The notes below the pieces were generated by a model. The model made no database searches. It was given only the letters and a program-made list of their open reading frames with translations, and was not told the origin of the DNA. Both the position numbers and the translations under genes were made by a program. This document shows, piece after piece, positions 44,660-52,036 of a stretch of DNA of 64,000 bases; the first letter of the stretch is position 1; every line of letters begins with the position of its first letter. The stretch covers positions 5,831,501-5,895,500 of the forward strand of contig NZ_FNRV01000001.1 in NCBI RefSeq assembly GCF_900105115.1. Reading direction: 5' to 3'. The DNA comes from Pseudomonas mohnii. Lineage in GTDB: Bacteria > Pseudomonadota > Gammaproteobacteria > Pseudomonadales > Pseudomonadaceae.

Positions 44660-44695
44660 GCCGGCGGTCGCCCTAAAAGGTGTCGCCGGCTTTTT
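44660..44695 (+). terminator. Rho-independent terminator after puuB
   Basis: GCCGGCG pairs with CGCCGGC across a 17-nt loop, followed by TTTTT. It ends the puuA-puuC-puuB transcript 11 bp after the stop. A degraded REP copy (TGTGGGAGCAGGCTCGC) follows at about 44721. Confidence 0.88.
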
Positions 44696-44920
44696 AAAAT
44701 GCAGAAACACCGCAATGACCTGTGGGAGCAGGCTCGCTTCCTCAGTTGTATTGCATCAAGGCCGAGGCCATTTTCGACCACCGTTTATCGAACCTGCTGA
44801 GCAACACCAACAAACGTGATTTAATAGCCGCCTTTCACGGTTCAGGGACAGGGAAAACGGCAGGATCCGCGCCTGTTTTCCACCCCCATTACCCTTAAGT
44901 CGTTCTTGCATAAGGCTGTC

Positions 44921-45469
44921 ATGGATACGGGTTCTCGACTCAAATTAGTACGCGAAAGCTACAAACTGTCCCAGCGCGAGCTGGCCCGGCGTAGCGGCGT
45001 CACCAATGCCACCATTTCCCTGATCGAACAGAATCGCGTCAGTCCTTCCGTCAGCTCCCTGAAAAAGCTGCTCGAAGGCATTCCCATGTCCCTGGCGGAC
45101 TTCTTCACCTTCGATCAACCCCCGCGCGAGCATCAATACGTGTTCCGCGCCAACGAACAGCCAGACCTGGGCCGCAACGGCCTGCGCCTGCTGCTGATCG
45201 GCGCCTCCGTACCGAGCCGGCAGATGCGCTTGCTGCGCGAGCAATACGCGCCGGGCGCCAGCTCCGGGGAAGAACCGATCGTCCACGCCGAAGGCGAGGA
45301 GTGCGGGCTCGTCACGCGTGGCACGGTTGAATTGACGGTGGATGGGCAGATCAGCGTATTGAATGCCGGGGATGGCTATTACTTCCCGACGACCTTGCCC
45401 CATCGGTTCCGCAATATCGGGGCGGATGAGGCAGAGATTATCAGTGCGAATACGCCGGCGAACTTCTGA
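44921..45469 (+). CDS. puuR: XRE-cupin regulator of putrescine metabolism (PuuR-like)
   Basis: A 182-aa repressor. The N-terminal HTH is RLKLVRESYKLSQRELARRSGVTNATISLIEQNRVSPSV-like (residues 6-50), and the C-terminal cupin is near residues 110-178 (GEECGLVTRGTVELTVDG, PTTLPHRFRNIG). This order matches E. coli PuuR (185 aa), which represses the puu genes and is released by putrescine. The ATG at 44921 (MDTGSRLKLV) has AAGG upstream and is preferred over a TTG at 44906. Lies right behind puuB with its own terminator downstream. Confidence 0.9.
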   Translation: MDTGSRLKLVRESYKLSQRELARRSGVTNATISLIEQNRVSPSVSSLKKLLEGIPMSLADFFTFDQPPREHQYVFRANEQPDLGRNGLRLLLIGASVPSRQMRLLREQYAPGASSGEEPIVHAEGEECGLVTRGTVELTVDGQISVLNAGDGYYFPTTLPHRFRNIGADEAEIISANTPANF

Positions 45470-45508
45470 TATGGGTTACTGACAGGCGTTACATTCACGG
45501 TGGTTAAT

Positions 45509-45546
45509 AAAAAATCCGATGCCCGTTCAGGCGTCGGATTTTTTGG
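45509..45546. terminator. Bidirectional terminator after puuR
   Basis: AATCCGATGCC, loop CGTTCA, GGCGTCGGATT, with A6 on the left and T6 on the right. The 11-bp stem has one G-T pair. It can end both puuR and leftward transcripts from 45659. Confidence 0.92.
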
Positions 45547-45658
45547 TTGCGGCTGGTCGGGCAAACTGTTGAGTCAAAGTTTCAAACACGGGTTTCGAAA
45601 ACAGGGATTTGCGCCAGGTATTTAAGCGTCTCGCAACACTCGACTCTTCAACGCCTGA

Positions 45659-46147
45659 TCAGGCGAAATTTTTGTAAGTCCAGAACCACCCCCCGCCGTC
45701 TGGACCATCAAAGTCAACTTCAATTCCCATCCGGAAACCTGAAGTTAAATCACTCGAAACCTTCATGATGCGTTCGTAGCTGTGCCACGCGTTGTCCTGC
45801 CACATGGCATCCGGGGATACAAGCTTTCCAGAAGAGTGCCCAGCGCTCGTGAATTCAATATTTATATTGGCCCGATACTTGGGTGGATACCCCATGGCGA
45901 CCATTCTGTATCTATCAATCATGATGTGCCATGTTTGCCCATCTTTTCGATATCTGAATTCTACATCCGCTATGAATTGGTTTTTTCCAGCTCCTATCCC
46001 CCCTGTCGCAGTAATTAAACCTGTTGGCGCACCTTCCCAATAGTCTGAAACGGTGTGGGATTTGGGGCGAATGTATGAGCCGGTTTTTTTTAGATGTTCT
46101 TCGACGTCAGCTTCTACTTCATTGTTAAGCAATTCTGATTCGTTCAC
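45659..46147 (-). CDS. Unknown protein, 162 aa, lower GC
   Basis: I do not recognise this protein. The best start is a GTG at 46147 (MNESELLNNEVEADVEEHLK) with AGGTG 6 nt upstream; the frame opens at 46156. The N-terminus is acidic and helical. From residue 30 it is beta-rich and aromatic (YWEGAPTGLITATGGIGAG, TWHIMIDRYRMVAMGYPPKY, GGGWFWTYKNFA). No signal peptide or membrane helix. Base composition is clearly lower in GC than neighbouring genes, suggesting transfer. A small lectin-like or effector-type fold is possible but not supported by a motif. Confidence 0.65.
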   Translation of the reverse strand: MNESELLNNEVEADVEEHLKKTGSYIRPKSHTVSDYWEGAPTGLITATGGIGAGKNQFIADVEFRYRKDGQTWHIMIDRYRMVAMGYPPKYRANINIEFTSAGHSSGKLVSPDAMWQDNAWHSYERIMKVSSDLTSGFRMGIEVDFDGPDGGGWFWTYKNFA

Positions 46148-46494
46148 GATGATCACCTGACTTGTTTCTTGCTTTTGTTAGGGTTTACTTAGTTGGTTTT
46201 GATTCATGACAGATGCTATGTGGGGATGCTTGTTGGCTGCTACTGTCATTAATGACAGTTCACTAGACCTTTTTGTTTGTTTTGATTTTATTGAGTGACA
46301 TTTTACGAATATCCAGTGTGCCGCTATTACTCATTGGTGGGAGGACAGGGGGCGCCATGGTTGATCGGTTTTTAGCCCCAACCACCCCGGCATAAACAAC
46401 AAACCCCTGAACGGTCAGGGCTCTGTTGGTTGTGAAATGACCCAGGCCATCAACCCGCAGAACCTGCGGGTTGTTTTGCAGCTAAAAGTCGTCA
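46148..46494. other. Gene-free AT-rich stretch with hairpin
   Basis: 347 bp upstream of the orphan gene. It contains its presumed promoter, poly-T/A tracts near 46160-46300, and at 46452-46477 a hairpin AACCCGCAG-AAC-CTGCGGGTT followed by GTTTTG. This may be a weak terminator for rightward transcripts or for the leftward gene ending at 46495. Confidence 0.5.
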
Positions 46495-46785
46495 CTACCC
46501 CTTCGGCACCTCAAACCCTCGCTGCTCAATCACCCGAAACACATCGCTCACATCCTGGATCATGATCCGGGCGATGTTGGTGATGGTGTTGATGTCGTTT
46601 TCGGCGGAGTCGGGGAGGCTGGTGCAGGCCATGAGGTGCAGGTATTGGAGGACGGCGTTGAGGCGTTCGCTGACGCAGTTGTGCAGTTCGCGCAGCGGGG
46701 CGTCGCTGTCGATGAGCAGGACGGGGTAGTGGGTGGCGAATTGGGACATGGGGGTGAAGCGACGGGGTGGGTGTTGATTCGACAT
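46495..46785 (-). CDS. Small Pseudomonas hypothetical (DUF6124/DUF3077-like), 96 aa
   Basis: Starts MSNQHPPRRFTPMSQFATHY with AGGA 8 nt upstream of the ATG at 46785. The helical core reads APLRELHNCVSERLNAVLQY, then LMACTSLPDSAENDINTITN, ending VFRVIEQRGFEVPKG. The layout of short proline-rich lead, LLxxxxE(x)L helix and two more helices recalls the DUF6124/DUF3077 proteins found in many copies in Pseudomonas genomes. Function unknown. A structured 5' leader precedes it. Confidence 0.65.
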   Translation of the reverse strand: MSNQHPPRRFTPMSQFATHYPVLLIDSDAPLRELHNCVSERLNAVLQYLHLMACTSLPDSAENDINTITNIARIMIQDVSDVFRVIEQRGFEVPKG

Positions 46786-46935
46786 GGTGAAAATCCTGAT
46801 AAAAGAAGAATTGCCACCTTTCTGCTGCGAAACAAATGGGTGGCAGCTGTGCGCGGGTTCGCAGACCGGGGACCTCCACCAAAAACCCGGCAGACCCGAA
46901 GGTCTCCCACGCACAACCGCCATAAAACTAATGCA
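46786..46935 (-). promoter_or_regulatory. Structured 5' leader of the small gene
   Basis: Read leftward, the leader contains AGACC-TTCG-GGTCT (46892-46905), a stable tetraloop hairpin. Further down is GCCACC...GGTGGC (46813-46844), a 6-bp stem closing a 20-nt loop just before the ribosome site. I recall very similar leaders in front of other small Pseudomonas genes of this type, so it may be a conserved cis-acting RNA. The frame through it is open to 46923 but is better read as leader. Confidence 0.5.
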
Positions 46936-47533
46936 ACCAAAAGCGGCCGAATCATGCCTGACGGTTCTTTGGTGTCAATCCAGGGGGCTGCGAAACCCAT
47001 CACTATTTGTGTCAGCGGCGAGGCGAATATAGGCGCCCATTTTCATGCTCGCAACCGGGCTGTAGGACGCGTTGGCGGGCGTTTTGGCAAGGCTGATAGC
47101 CAATGTTTACGGGCTTTCGCGGCATTTCGGACAGTGCGCAGGGTCTTGGGAAATCGGGGGCAGGGTTTGGGGCCGCTTCGCTGCCCAACGAGGGCAAGCC
47201 CCTTCGCCACAAGAGGTAATTTCCTACAGGGTTTTCGGAAGTCCAAAATCAAAGGTGCGTCCGACTGGGGCCGTCGTCTTCGACGGCTTCCATGTGGATT
47301 CGGTTGTGGGAAAAGACAAAGCTCCGATTGATCGGCAAAGCTGTTTGGTTATGTACGAACACAGTATGTGTGGCGAGAGAGCTTGCTCCGGGCGGCGTTC
47401 CGACAAGCTCCCTCGCCACAGGTTACTGCTGGCTCGCTCTATCTCTTAACTGAACAGCGTTACGAATCACCGGGGCTTTGTCGTTCAAGCCGTGCAGTTT
47501 CCAGAGAGTGATCTCGGTGCATCCAGCGACCTT
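46936..47533. other. Gene-free stretch with REP-like inverted repeats
   Basis: About 600 bp with no convincing gene. It includes a different palindromic repeat at 47370-47419: GTGGCGAGAGAGCTTG and its inverse CAAGCTCCCTCGCCAC, a second REP family (GTGGCGAGGGAGC type) of fluorescent pseudomonads. A GGGCAAGCCCC segment near 47192 is a degraded REP. Confidence 0.55.
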
Positions 47534-47746
47534 TCAGGCCTGCGATGAATGCGGGTTTTGCGCCACATGCTTGGGGCCGGCCACTGCCCACGCAATCAGC
47601 CCGAACAGCGGCACAAACACAATTACCACCATCCACACCAGTCTGTTGCTGGATTTGCCCTCGGCTTTTCGCACCCGGTTGATCGCCCACAGCTCGATCA
47701 GCAGCAGAACGGCGGCGAGTACGATCCAGATTGTTTCGATTTGCAT
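47534..47746 (-). CDS. Small two-helix membrane protein, PLDc_N domain
   Basis: A 70-aa protein starting MQIETIWIVLAAVLLLIELW, with a very good ribosome site (AGGAGGTG). Two hydrophobic helices (residues 6-20 and 37-56) are joined by a basic loop NRVRKAEGKSSNRLVW. VWMVVIVFVPLFGLIAWAVAG matches the phospholipase D-nuclease N-terminal (PLDc_N) pattern of W...P..G...Y/W. These stand-alone membrane proteins have no known function. Confidence 0.8.
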   Translation of the reverse strand: MQIETIWIVLAAVLLLIELWAINRVRKAEGKSSNRLVWMVVIVFVPLFGLIAWAVAGPKHVAQNPHSSQA

Positions 47747-47796
47747 GGCTCACCTCCTGATAGTCAATTCGTTAGGCGAGCGAGCGGGCGAGGGGT

Positions 47797-48186
47797 TCAT
47801 TTTATTGCGGTGCAAAGTTCCACCAGCGTTCCGTCCGGGCAGCGCACGTAGGAGACGGTCTGGCCCCAGGGTTTGATCAGCGGGGCGGCCACCTCGCTGG
47901 CCCCTGCATTCAGGGCTTTGGCGTGGGCGGCGGGGACGTCGTCGGTGACGAGGCCGACTTCCATGCCCAGCGGTTTCACGCTGGTGTGGGCGCTGATGTG
48001 GCCGCCGTTGAAGTTCATGGCGGCCAGTTCGTCGGCGGCGAAAGCCAGGGCGGTTTCACCGGTTTCGAGTTCGCCGTAGGTGTTGGATTCGTGGAGGAAT
48101 CGCGTGGTGAGGCCGAACGCGGTTTCGAAGAATTGCAATGAGGCGGGGACGTTGGCGACGTAGACGATCAGGTAGCCGAATTTCAT
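47797..48186 (-). CDS. VOC-family (glyoxalase/bleomycin-resistance fold) protein
   Basis: A 129-aa protein starting MKFGYLIVYVANVPASLQFF, followed by FGLTTRFLHESNTYGELETG, AAHAKALNAGASEVAAPLIK and WGQTVSYVRCPDGTLVELCT. These are the paired beta-alpha-beta-beta-beta units of the VOC fold. The final glutamate in LVELC is a usual metal ligand. The ATG at 48186 has AAGGAA upstream; in-frame codons further up are unsupported. Substrate unknown. Confidence 0.85.
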   Translation of the reverse strand: MKFGYLIVYVANVPASLQFFETAFGLTTRFLHESNTYGELETGETALAFAADELAAMNFNGGHISAHTSVKPLGMEVGLVTDDVPAAHAKALNAGASEVAAPLIKPWGQTVSYVRCPDGTLVELCTAIK

Positions 48187-48235
48187 GGGTGAACATTCCT
48201 TGTTTTGATAGGGCGGGGCTAATGTAGCAGAGTCG

Positions 48236-48316
48236 CAGCGCTTGCTCGCAATGGACTGGACAGTCGACATGGAGGTTGAATGTCAGGTCCTCATCGCGGG
48301 CAAGCCCGCTCCCACG
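48236..48316. repeat. REPIN with decayed left arm
   Basis: The right REP CATCGCGGGCAAGCCCGCTC is intact (48292 onward). The left arm, CAGCGCTTGCTCGCAATGG, has lost part of its palindrome. The middle contains GACTGGACAGTCGACAT against ATGTCAGGTC, as in the unit at 38936. Confidence 0.75.
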
Positions 48317-48337
48317 GGGTTTTGTGATGCTTGTGAT

Positions 48338-49486
48338 TCAACTGATCGACAGCAGCATCCTTTGCAGCATTTCATCGCAGCCGTTCAATTGCTCCAGGCT
48401 GACGAATTCGTCCGGTTTATGCCCCTGATCCATGCTGCCCGGCCCGCAGACCACGGTGGGTATTCCTGCGGCGTCAAATAGCCCGCCCTCGGTGCCGAAG
48501 GCTACGGTGCCGAACACTCGGGAACCGGAAAACCCGGCGATCAGCTCGGCGGCTTCGCTGTGGGCTTCGGTCGCCAGGCCGGGATACGCCGATAACTCGC
48601 TGAAGCGAATCTCGCTCTGTTCGCTCACGGCGCGCATGCGCGGCAATACGTGGTGCTCGGCGTAGGTCTTCAATTCCTGCGCCACCTCGCTCGGATCGTG
48701 TGAGGGCAGGGCGCGGATTTCAAAATCGAAGCGGCAATCGGCAGGGACGATGTTCAAGGCCTTGCCGCCGGCAATGACGCCGGTTTGAACGGTACTGAAC
48801 GGTGGGTCGAAGCGCGCGTCGTGATGCTCGGGGGCTTTGAGCCGGTGGCCGATGCGTCCCAGTTCACCGATCAGTTCGGCGGCGTATTCGATGGCATTGA
48901 CCCCCAGCGGCGCATAGGCGGAATGGCAGGCCTGGCCGTGAATGTCACAACGCATCGCCAGTTTGCCCTTGTGGCCAAGCACCGGTTTGAGTTCGGTGGG
49001 CTCGCCAATGATGCAGAGCATCGGTTTGATGGGGCGCTGTTCCAGGGCTTTGAGCAAGGACCGCACGCCGAGGCAGCCGACTTCTTCATCGTATGACAGG
49101 GCGATGTGCACCGGCCGCCGCAGGTTGGCCGTTACCAGCGCCGGAACCAGGGCCAGCACGCAGGCGATGTAGCCTTTCATGTCCGCCGTGCCGCGACCGT
49201 AGAGTTTGCCGTCGCGCTCGCTGAGTTCGAACGGCGCGACGGTCCACGGCTGGCCGTCCACGGGCACCACGTCGGTATGCCCCGACAGCACGATGCCCGG
49301 ACGATCCGCCGGGCCAATGGTCGCGAATAGATTGGCCTTGCTGCGCTGCTCGTTGTAGATCAGTTCGCAAGGCACATCGAAGCGCGCGAGGTAATCGCGG
49401 ACAAACTCGATCAGCTGCAGGTTGGATTCGCGACTGGTGGTGTCGAAAGCCACCAGGGTTTTCAGCAAATCGCGGCTGCTGTTCAT
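48338..49486 (-). CDS. argE: Acetylornithine deacetylase-like M20 amidohydrolase (ArgE family)
   Basis: A 382-aa M20 metallo-amidohydrolase. Metal/catalytic motifs include VLSGHTDVVPVDGQPW, GRGTADMKG, YDEEVGCLG and IGEPTELKPVLGHKG. The C-terminal FGTEGGLFDAAGIPTVVCGPGSMDQGHKPDE matches ArgE. The ATG at 49486 overlaps the stop of the DUF1028 gene (ATGA). The neighbours (DUF1028, Rid protein, flavin monooxygenase) are catabolic, so this copy may deacylate an N-acyl or N-carbamoyl compound rather than serve arginine biosynthesis. Confidence 0.88.
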   Translation of the reverse strand: MNSSRDLLKTLVAFDTTSRESNLQLIEFVRDYLARFDVPCELIYNEQRSKANLFATIGPADRPGIVLSGHTDVVPVDGQPWTVAPFELSERDGKLYGRGTADMKGYIACVLALVPALVTANLRRPVHIALSYDEEVGCLGVRSLLKALEQRPIKPMLCIIGEPTELKPVLGHKGKLAMRCDIHGQACHSAYAPLGVNAIEYAAELIGELGRIGHRLKAPEHHDARFDPPFSTVQTGVIAGGKALNIVPADCRFDFEIRALPSHDPSEVAQELKTYAEHHVLPRMRAVSEQSEIRFSELSAYPGLATEAHSEAAELIAGFSGSRVFGTVAFGTEGGLFDAAGIPTVVCGPGSMDQGHKPDEFVSLEQLNGCDEMLQRMLLSIS

Positions 49487-50160
49487 CGGTCGTCTCCGGC
49501 GACGCCGTAGCCGGGGGATTTGTCGGGAGCGAGGGCGCGGTCGATGTAGTCCTGAACCTGCGGGCGATAGGCGTCCCAGAGCTTTTCCAACTGACCGATC
49601 GGGTTTTCGTCGGCCCAATCGACCCGCAGGTTGATGATCGGCCAGGTCAGTTCACCCACCACGACCATCGCCGCCGAATGCACCGGCCCGGCTTCGCCGC
49701 CCGCGGCAATGGCCGCTTTCATCGCGGCGAGCAGGCGGTCGGCGAGTTGACCTTCGCCGTGCTCGAACGCCTGGACCATGGCCTCGATCACCGAACGATC
49801 GGCCAGCATGTTGCCCGCCGCCACGCATTGTTCGCCTGACACGGCATTGTGGTTGCCCAGGGTTTGCGCGCCACTGAAGTGCACGGTGCGGCCGAGGTGG
49901 TCGATGGCGGTGACCTGCCGATACTGGCTGTAACCGTTGCGGGTCAGCACCTTGTCCAGCGCCTCGGCCGGCGCGAGGCCTTGCTCCATGAGGGCCAGGA
50001 CTTCCGGGCCGAGGGACGGCAGGGTGATGTTTTGCGTGGACACCGCGCCGACACCGGGCAACAGCCAGGGGCAGCGGGCGCCGACGGCGATGCTCGAGGA
50101 ACTGATCGCGATGCCGAATTGACCGGTTTCGGGGCAGCGTGCGGCGATGGAAAAGGTCAT
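49483..50160 (-). CDS. DUF1028 family protein (Ntn-hydrolase-like)
   Basis: A 225-aa protein starting MTFSIAARCPETGQFGIAIS, followed by GARCPWLLPGVGAVSTQNIT, the DUF1028 opening. AVSGEQCVAAGNMLAD and PIINLRVDWADENPIGQLEKLW complete the family pattern. DUF1028 proteins are thought to be Ntn-hydrolase-like enzymes, often encoded beside RidA and amidohydrolases, but no activity is established to my knowledge. AAGGAG precedes the ATG by 9 nt. Second-last gene of a four-gene leftward cluster. Confidence 0.9.
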   Translation of the reverse strand: MTFSIAARCPETGQFGIAISSSSIAVGARCPWLLPGVGAVSTQNITLPSLGPEVLALMEQGLAPAEALDKVLTRNGYSQYRQVTAIDHLGRTVHFSGAQTLGNHNAVSGEQCVAAGNMLADRSVIEAMVQAFEHGEGQLADRLLAAMKAAIAAGGEAGPVHSAAMVVVGELTWPIINLRVDWADENPIGQLEKLWDAYRPQVQDYIDRALAPDKSPGYGVAGDDR

Positions 50161-50195
50161 AGGTGTGCTCCTTGGTGAGGTGTCTGGGCGGGCCT

Positions 50196-50272
50196 CATCG
50201 CGGGCAAGCCCGCTCCCACAGATGATTGTGTGGATGCGACGATCCCTGTGGGAGCTGGCTTGCCAGCGATGG
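50196..50272. repeat. REP pair in the DUF1028-RidA gap
   Basis: CATCGCGGGCAAGCCCGCTC at 50196 is followed 28 bp later by GTGGGAGCTGGCTTGCCAGC at 50248. The pair is arranged back to back, opposite to the other REPINs in this window, and the two palindromes differ (GGGCAAGCCC against TGGCTTGCCA). Confidence 0.82.
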
Positions 50273-50284
50273 CAGCCACTCGGT

Positions 50285-50701
50285 CTATTCGGGAATCACC
50301 GCAATCACATCAATCTCCATCAGCCACTGTGGCTGCCCCAGGGCCGACACCACCAGCCCGGTGGAAATCGGGAACACGCCTTTGAGCCACTTACCCACCT
50401 CCTGGTAGACCGGTTCGCGGTAACGCGGGTCGATCAGGTAGGTGGTGGTTTTCACGATGTGGCTCAGGTCGCTGCCGGCCTCTTCCAGCAACTGTTTGAC
50501 GTTGCGCATGGCTTGCTCGGCTTGCGCACGCGGGTCACCCAGGCCCACCAGGTTGCCTTCGAAGTCAGTACCGACCTGGCCGCGCACATAGACGGTGTTG
50601 CCGGCCCGGACCGCTTGGCACAGGTCGTTGTCCAGGCTCTGGTTCGGGTAGGTTTGTTTGGTGTTGAACATGCGAATGCGGGTATGGGTTGGCGTGGACA
50701 T
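50285..50701 (-). CDS. RidA-family protein of the catabolic cluster
   Basis: A 138-aa Rid-family protein: MFNTKQTYPNQSLDNDLCQA, NTVYVRGQVGTDFEGNLVG, AMRNVKQLLEEAGSDLSHIV, TTTYLIDPRYREPVYQEVG and the end ALGQPQWLMEIDVIAVIPE. The usual arginine-containing end motif of RidA is replaced by GQPQWLMEID, so it is probably not a standard RidA deaminase and belongs to a divergent Rid subgroup. It lies between DUF1028 and a flavin monooxygenase on the same strand, a gene set seen repeatedly with Rid proteins. Confidence 0.85.
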   Translation of the reverse strand: MSTPTHTRIRMFNTKQTYPNQSLDNDLCQAVRAGNTVYVRGQVGTDFEGNLVGLGDPRAQAEQAMRNVKQLLEEAGSDLSHIVKTTTYLIDPRYREPVYQEVGKWLKGVFPISTGLVVSALGQPQWLMEIDVIAVIPE

Positions 50702-50725
50702 TTGACGCTCCTGACAGAAAAAGGC

Positions 50726-52036
50726 TTAGGCACTGACCGTGGTTTCAAGGGCAACCGGGGCCGCTTCGGCCTGCCGTTGCGCCGCATCGTGGTAGTCGAG
50801 GTATGAGCGCTGGATGGCGATCTGGTCAGCCACGTATTTGGCGTCGTGCCAGACGCCCCAGATAAACGACGAACCCCGTCGCGACTGCCACGGCAGACCG
50901 AGGAAATACACCCCGGGCTCGCTCGATACGCCGCGCTGGTGCTGCGGCTTGCCGTTGGCGTCGAAGGCGTTGACCTTCAGCCAGCTGTAATCGGTGGCAA
51001 AACCGGTGGCCCAGATGATCGAGGTCACGCCGGCCTTGGCCAGGTCCAGCTGCAGGATCGGATGGGTCACGCACTCGGGATCGGGGAAGGTTATCCGCGC
51101 TTCCGGTTCTTGCGGCAGGTCCAGGCCGTTGCGCTCGATGTACGCATCGGCGGCATCGAGCAGCGCCAGATAGTTCTCATCGCCCCGGGCCAGGTTCTCG
51201 GCCAGGTTCGGCTGGAAAGTCGCCACACTGCCATCGAACGACTGGGTCAGGCCGACCAGGGTCATGCCGCGATGGGCAAGCCCGCGAAAGTCCACGGTCC
51301 GCCCGCCATGGGCGCCACTGACGGCAATGGTCACGTGTTCCCGACCGGGCTTCATCGCCGCTTGATCCCATTCGCCCAGCACCCCCAGCCACCAGCAGAA
51401 ATCACGGTTGCGGTAGGCGCGGGGAGGGCGATCGTGGGCGCCTACCGAGAGGTAGACCTGCTTGCCCGCACGCTGCAACTCGTCGGCAATCTGCACCCCC
51501 GACGAGCCGGCGCCGACGACCAGAACGGCGCCTTCAGGCAATTGCCCAGGGTTGCGGTAATCAGCCGAATGGATCTGTAGCAATGGCTGATCTTTCGGCG
51601 CGATCGGCGGGATGACCGGGTTTTGGAAAGGACCGGTGGCGGCAACCACTCGGGCGGCTTCGATCACGCCTTCGGAGGTTTCGATGGTGAACCCGGGGCG
51701 ACCGACATTGCGCTCGACCTTCAACACATCGACGCCGGTGCGGATCGGGGCGTTGAATTTTTTCGCGTAGGCTTCGAAGTAATCGGCCACCCGCTCTTTT
51801 GGGGCAAAGCTGTCAGGGCTCAGGTCGTCGAATGCCAGGCCGGGAAAGCGGTCGTGCCAGGCCGGGCCATTGGCCACCAGCGAATCCCAGCGGCCGGTGC
51901 GCCAGCGTTCGGCGATACGGTTACGCTCCAGCACCAGATGCGGCACGCCCAGTTTGCTCAGGTGCTCGCTCATGGCCACACCCGCCTGACCGGCGCCCAC
52001 AATCAGCGTATCTGTTTTTATTTTTACAGTGGTCAT
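50726..52036 (-). CDS. Flavin-containing monooxygenase / FAD-dependent oxidoreductase
   Basis: A 436-aa FMO-like enzyme. The FAD fold is TLIVGAGQAGVAMSEHLSKLG, followed by HLVLERNRIAERWRTGRWDS. The FMO fingerprint-like region is around VAATGPFQNPVIPPIAP, the NADPH fold is AVLVVGAGSSGVQIADELQR, and SIIWATGFATDYSWL is the conserved ATGF motif. The ATG at 52036 (MTTVKIKTDTLIVG) has AAAGGG upstream. First gene of the cluster with RidA, DUF1028 and ArgE-like, so it probably oxygenates an amine or N-heterocycle whose products are then hydrolysed. Confidence 0.88.
   Translation of the reverse strand: MTTVKIKTDTLIVGAGQAGVAMSEHLSKLGVPHLVLERNRIAERWRTGRWDSLVANGPAWHDRFPGLAFDDLSPDSFAPKERVADYFEAYAKKFNAPIRTGVDVLKVERNVGRPGFTIETSEGVIEAARVVAATGPFQNPVIPPIAPKDQPLLQIHSADYRNPGQLPEGAVLVVGAGSSGVQIADELQRAGKQVYLSVGAHDRPPRAYRNRDFCWWLGVLGEWDQAAMKPGREHVTIAVSGAHGGRTVDFRGLAHRGMTLVGLTQSFDGSVATFQPNLAENLARGDENYLALLDAADAYIERNGLDLPQEPEARITFPDPECVTHPILQLDLAKAGVTSIIWATGFATDYSWLKVNAFDANGKPQHQRGVSSEPGVYFLGLPWQSRRGSSFIWGVWHDAKYVADQIAIQRSYLDYHDAAQRQAEAAPVALETTVSA

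Noticed and set aside
46636..47331. 231-aa rightward frame over the leader and intergenic repeats
   Set aside because: It is antisense to the small gene and its leader and continues into repeat DNA; no ribosome site or motifs.
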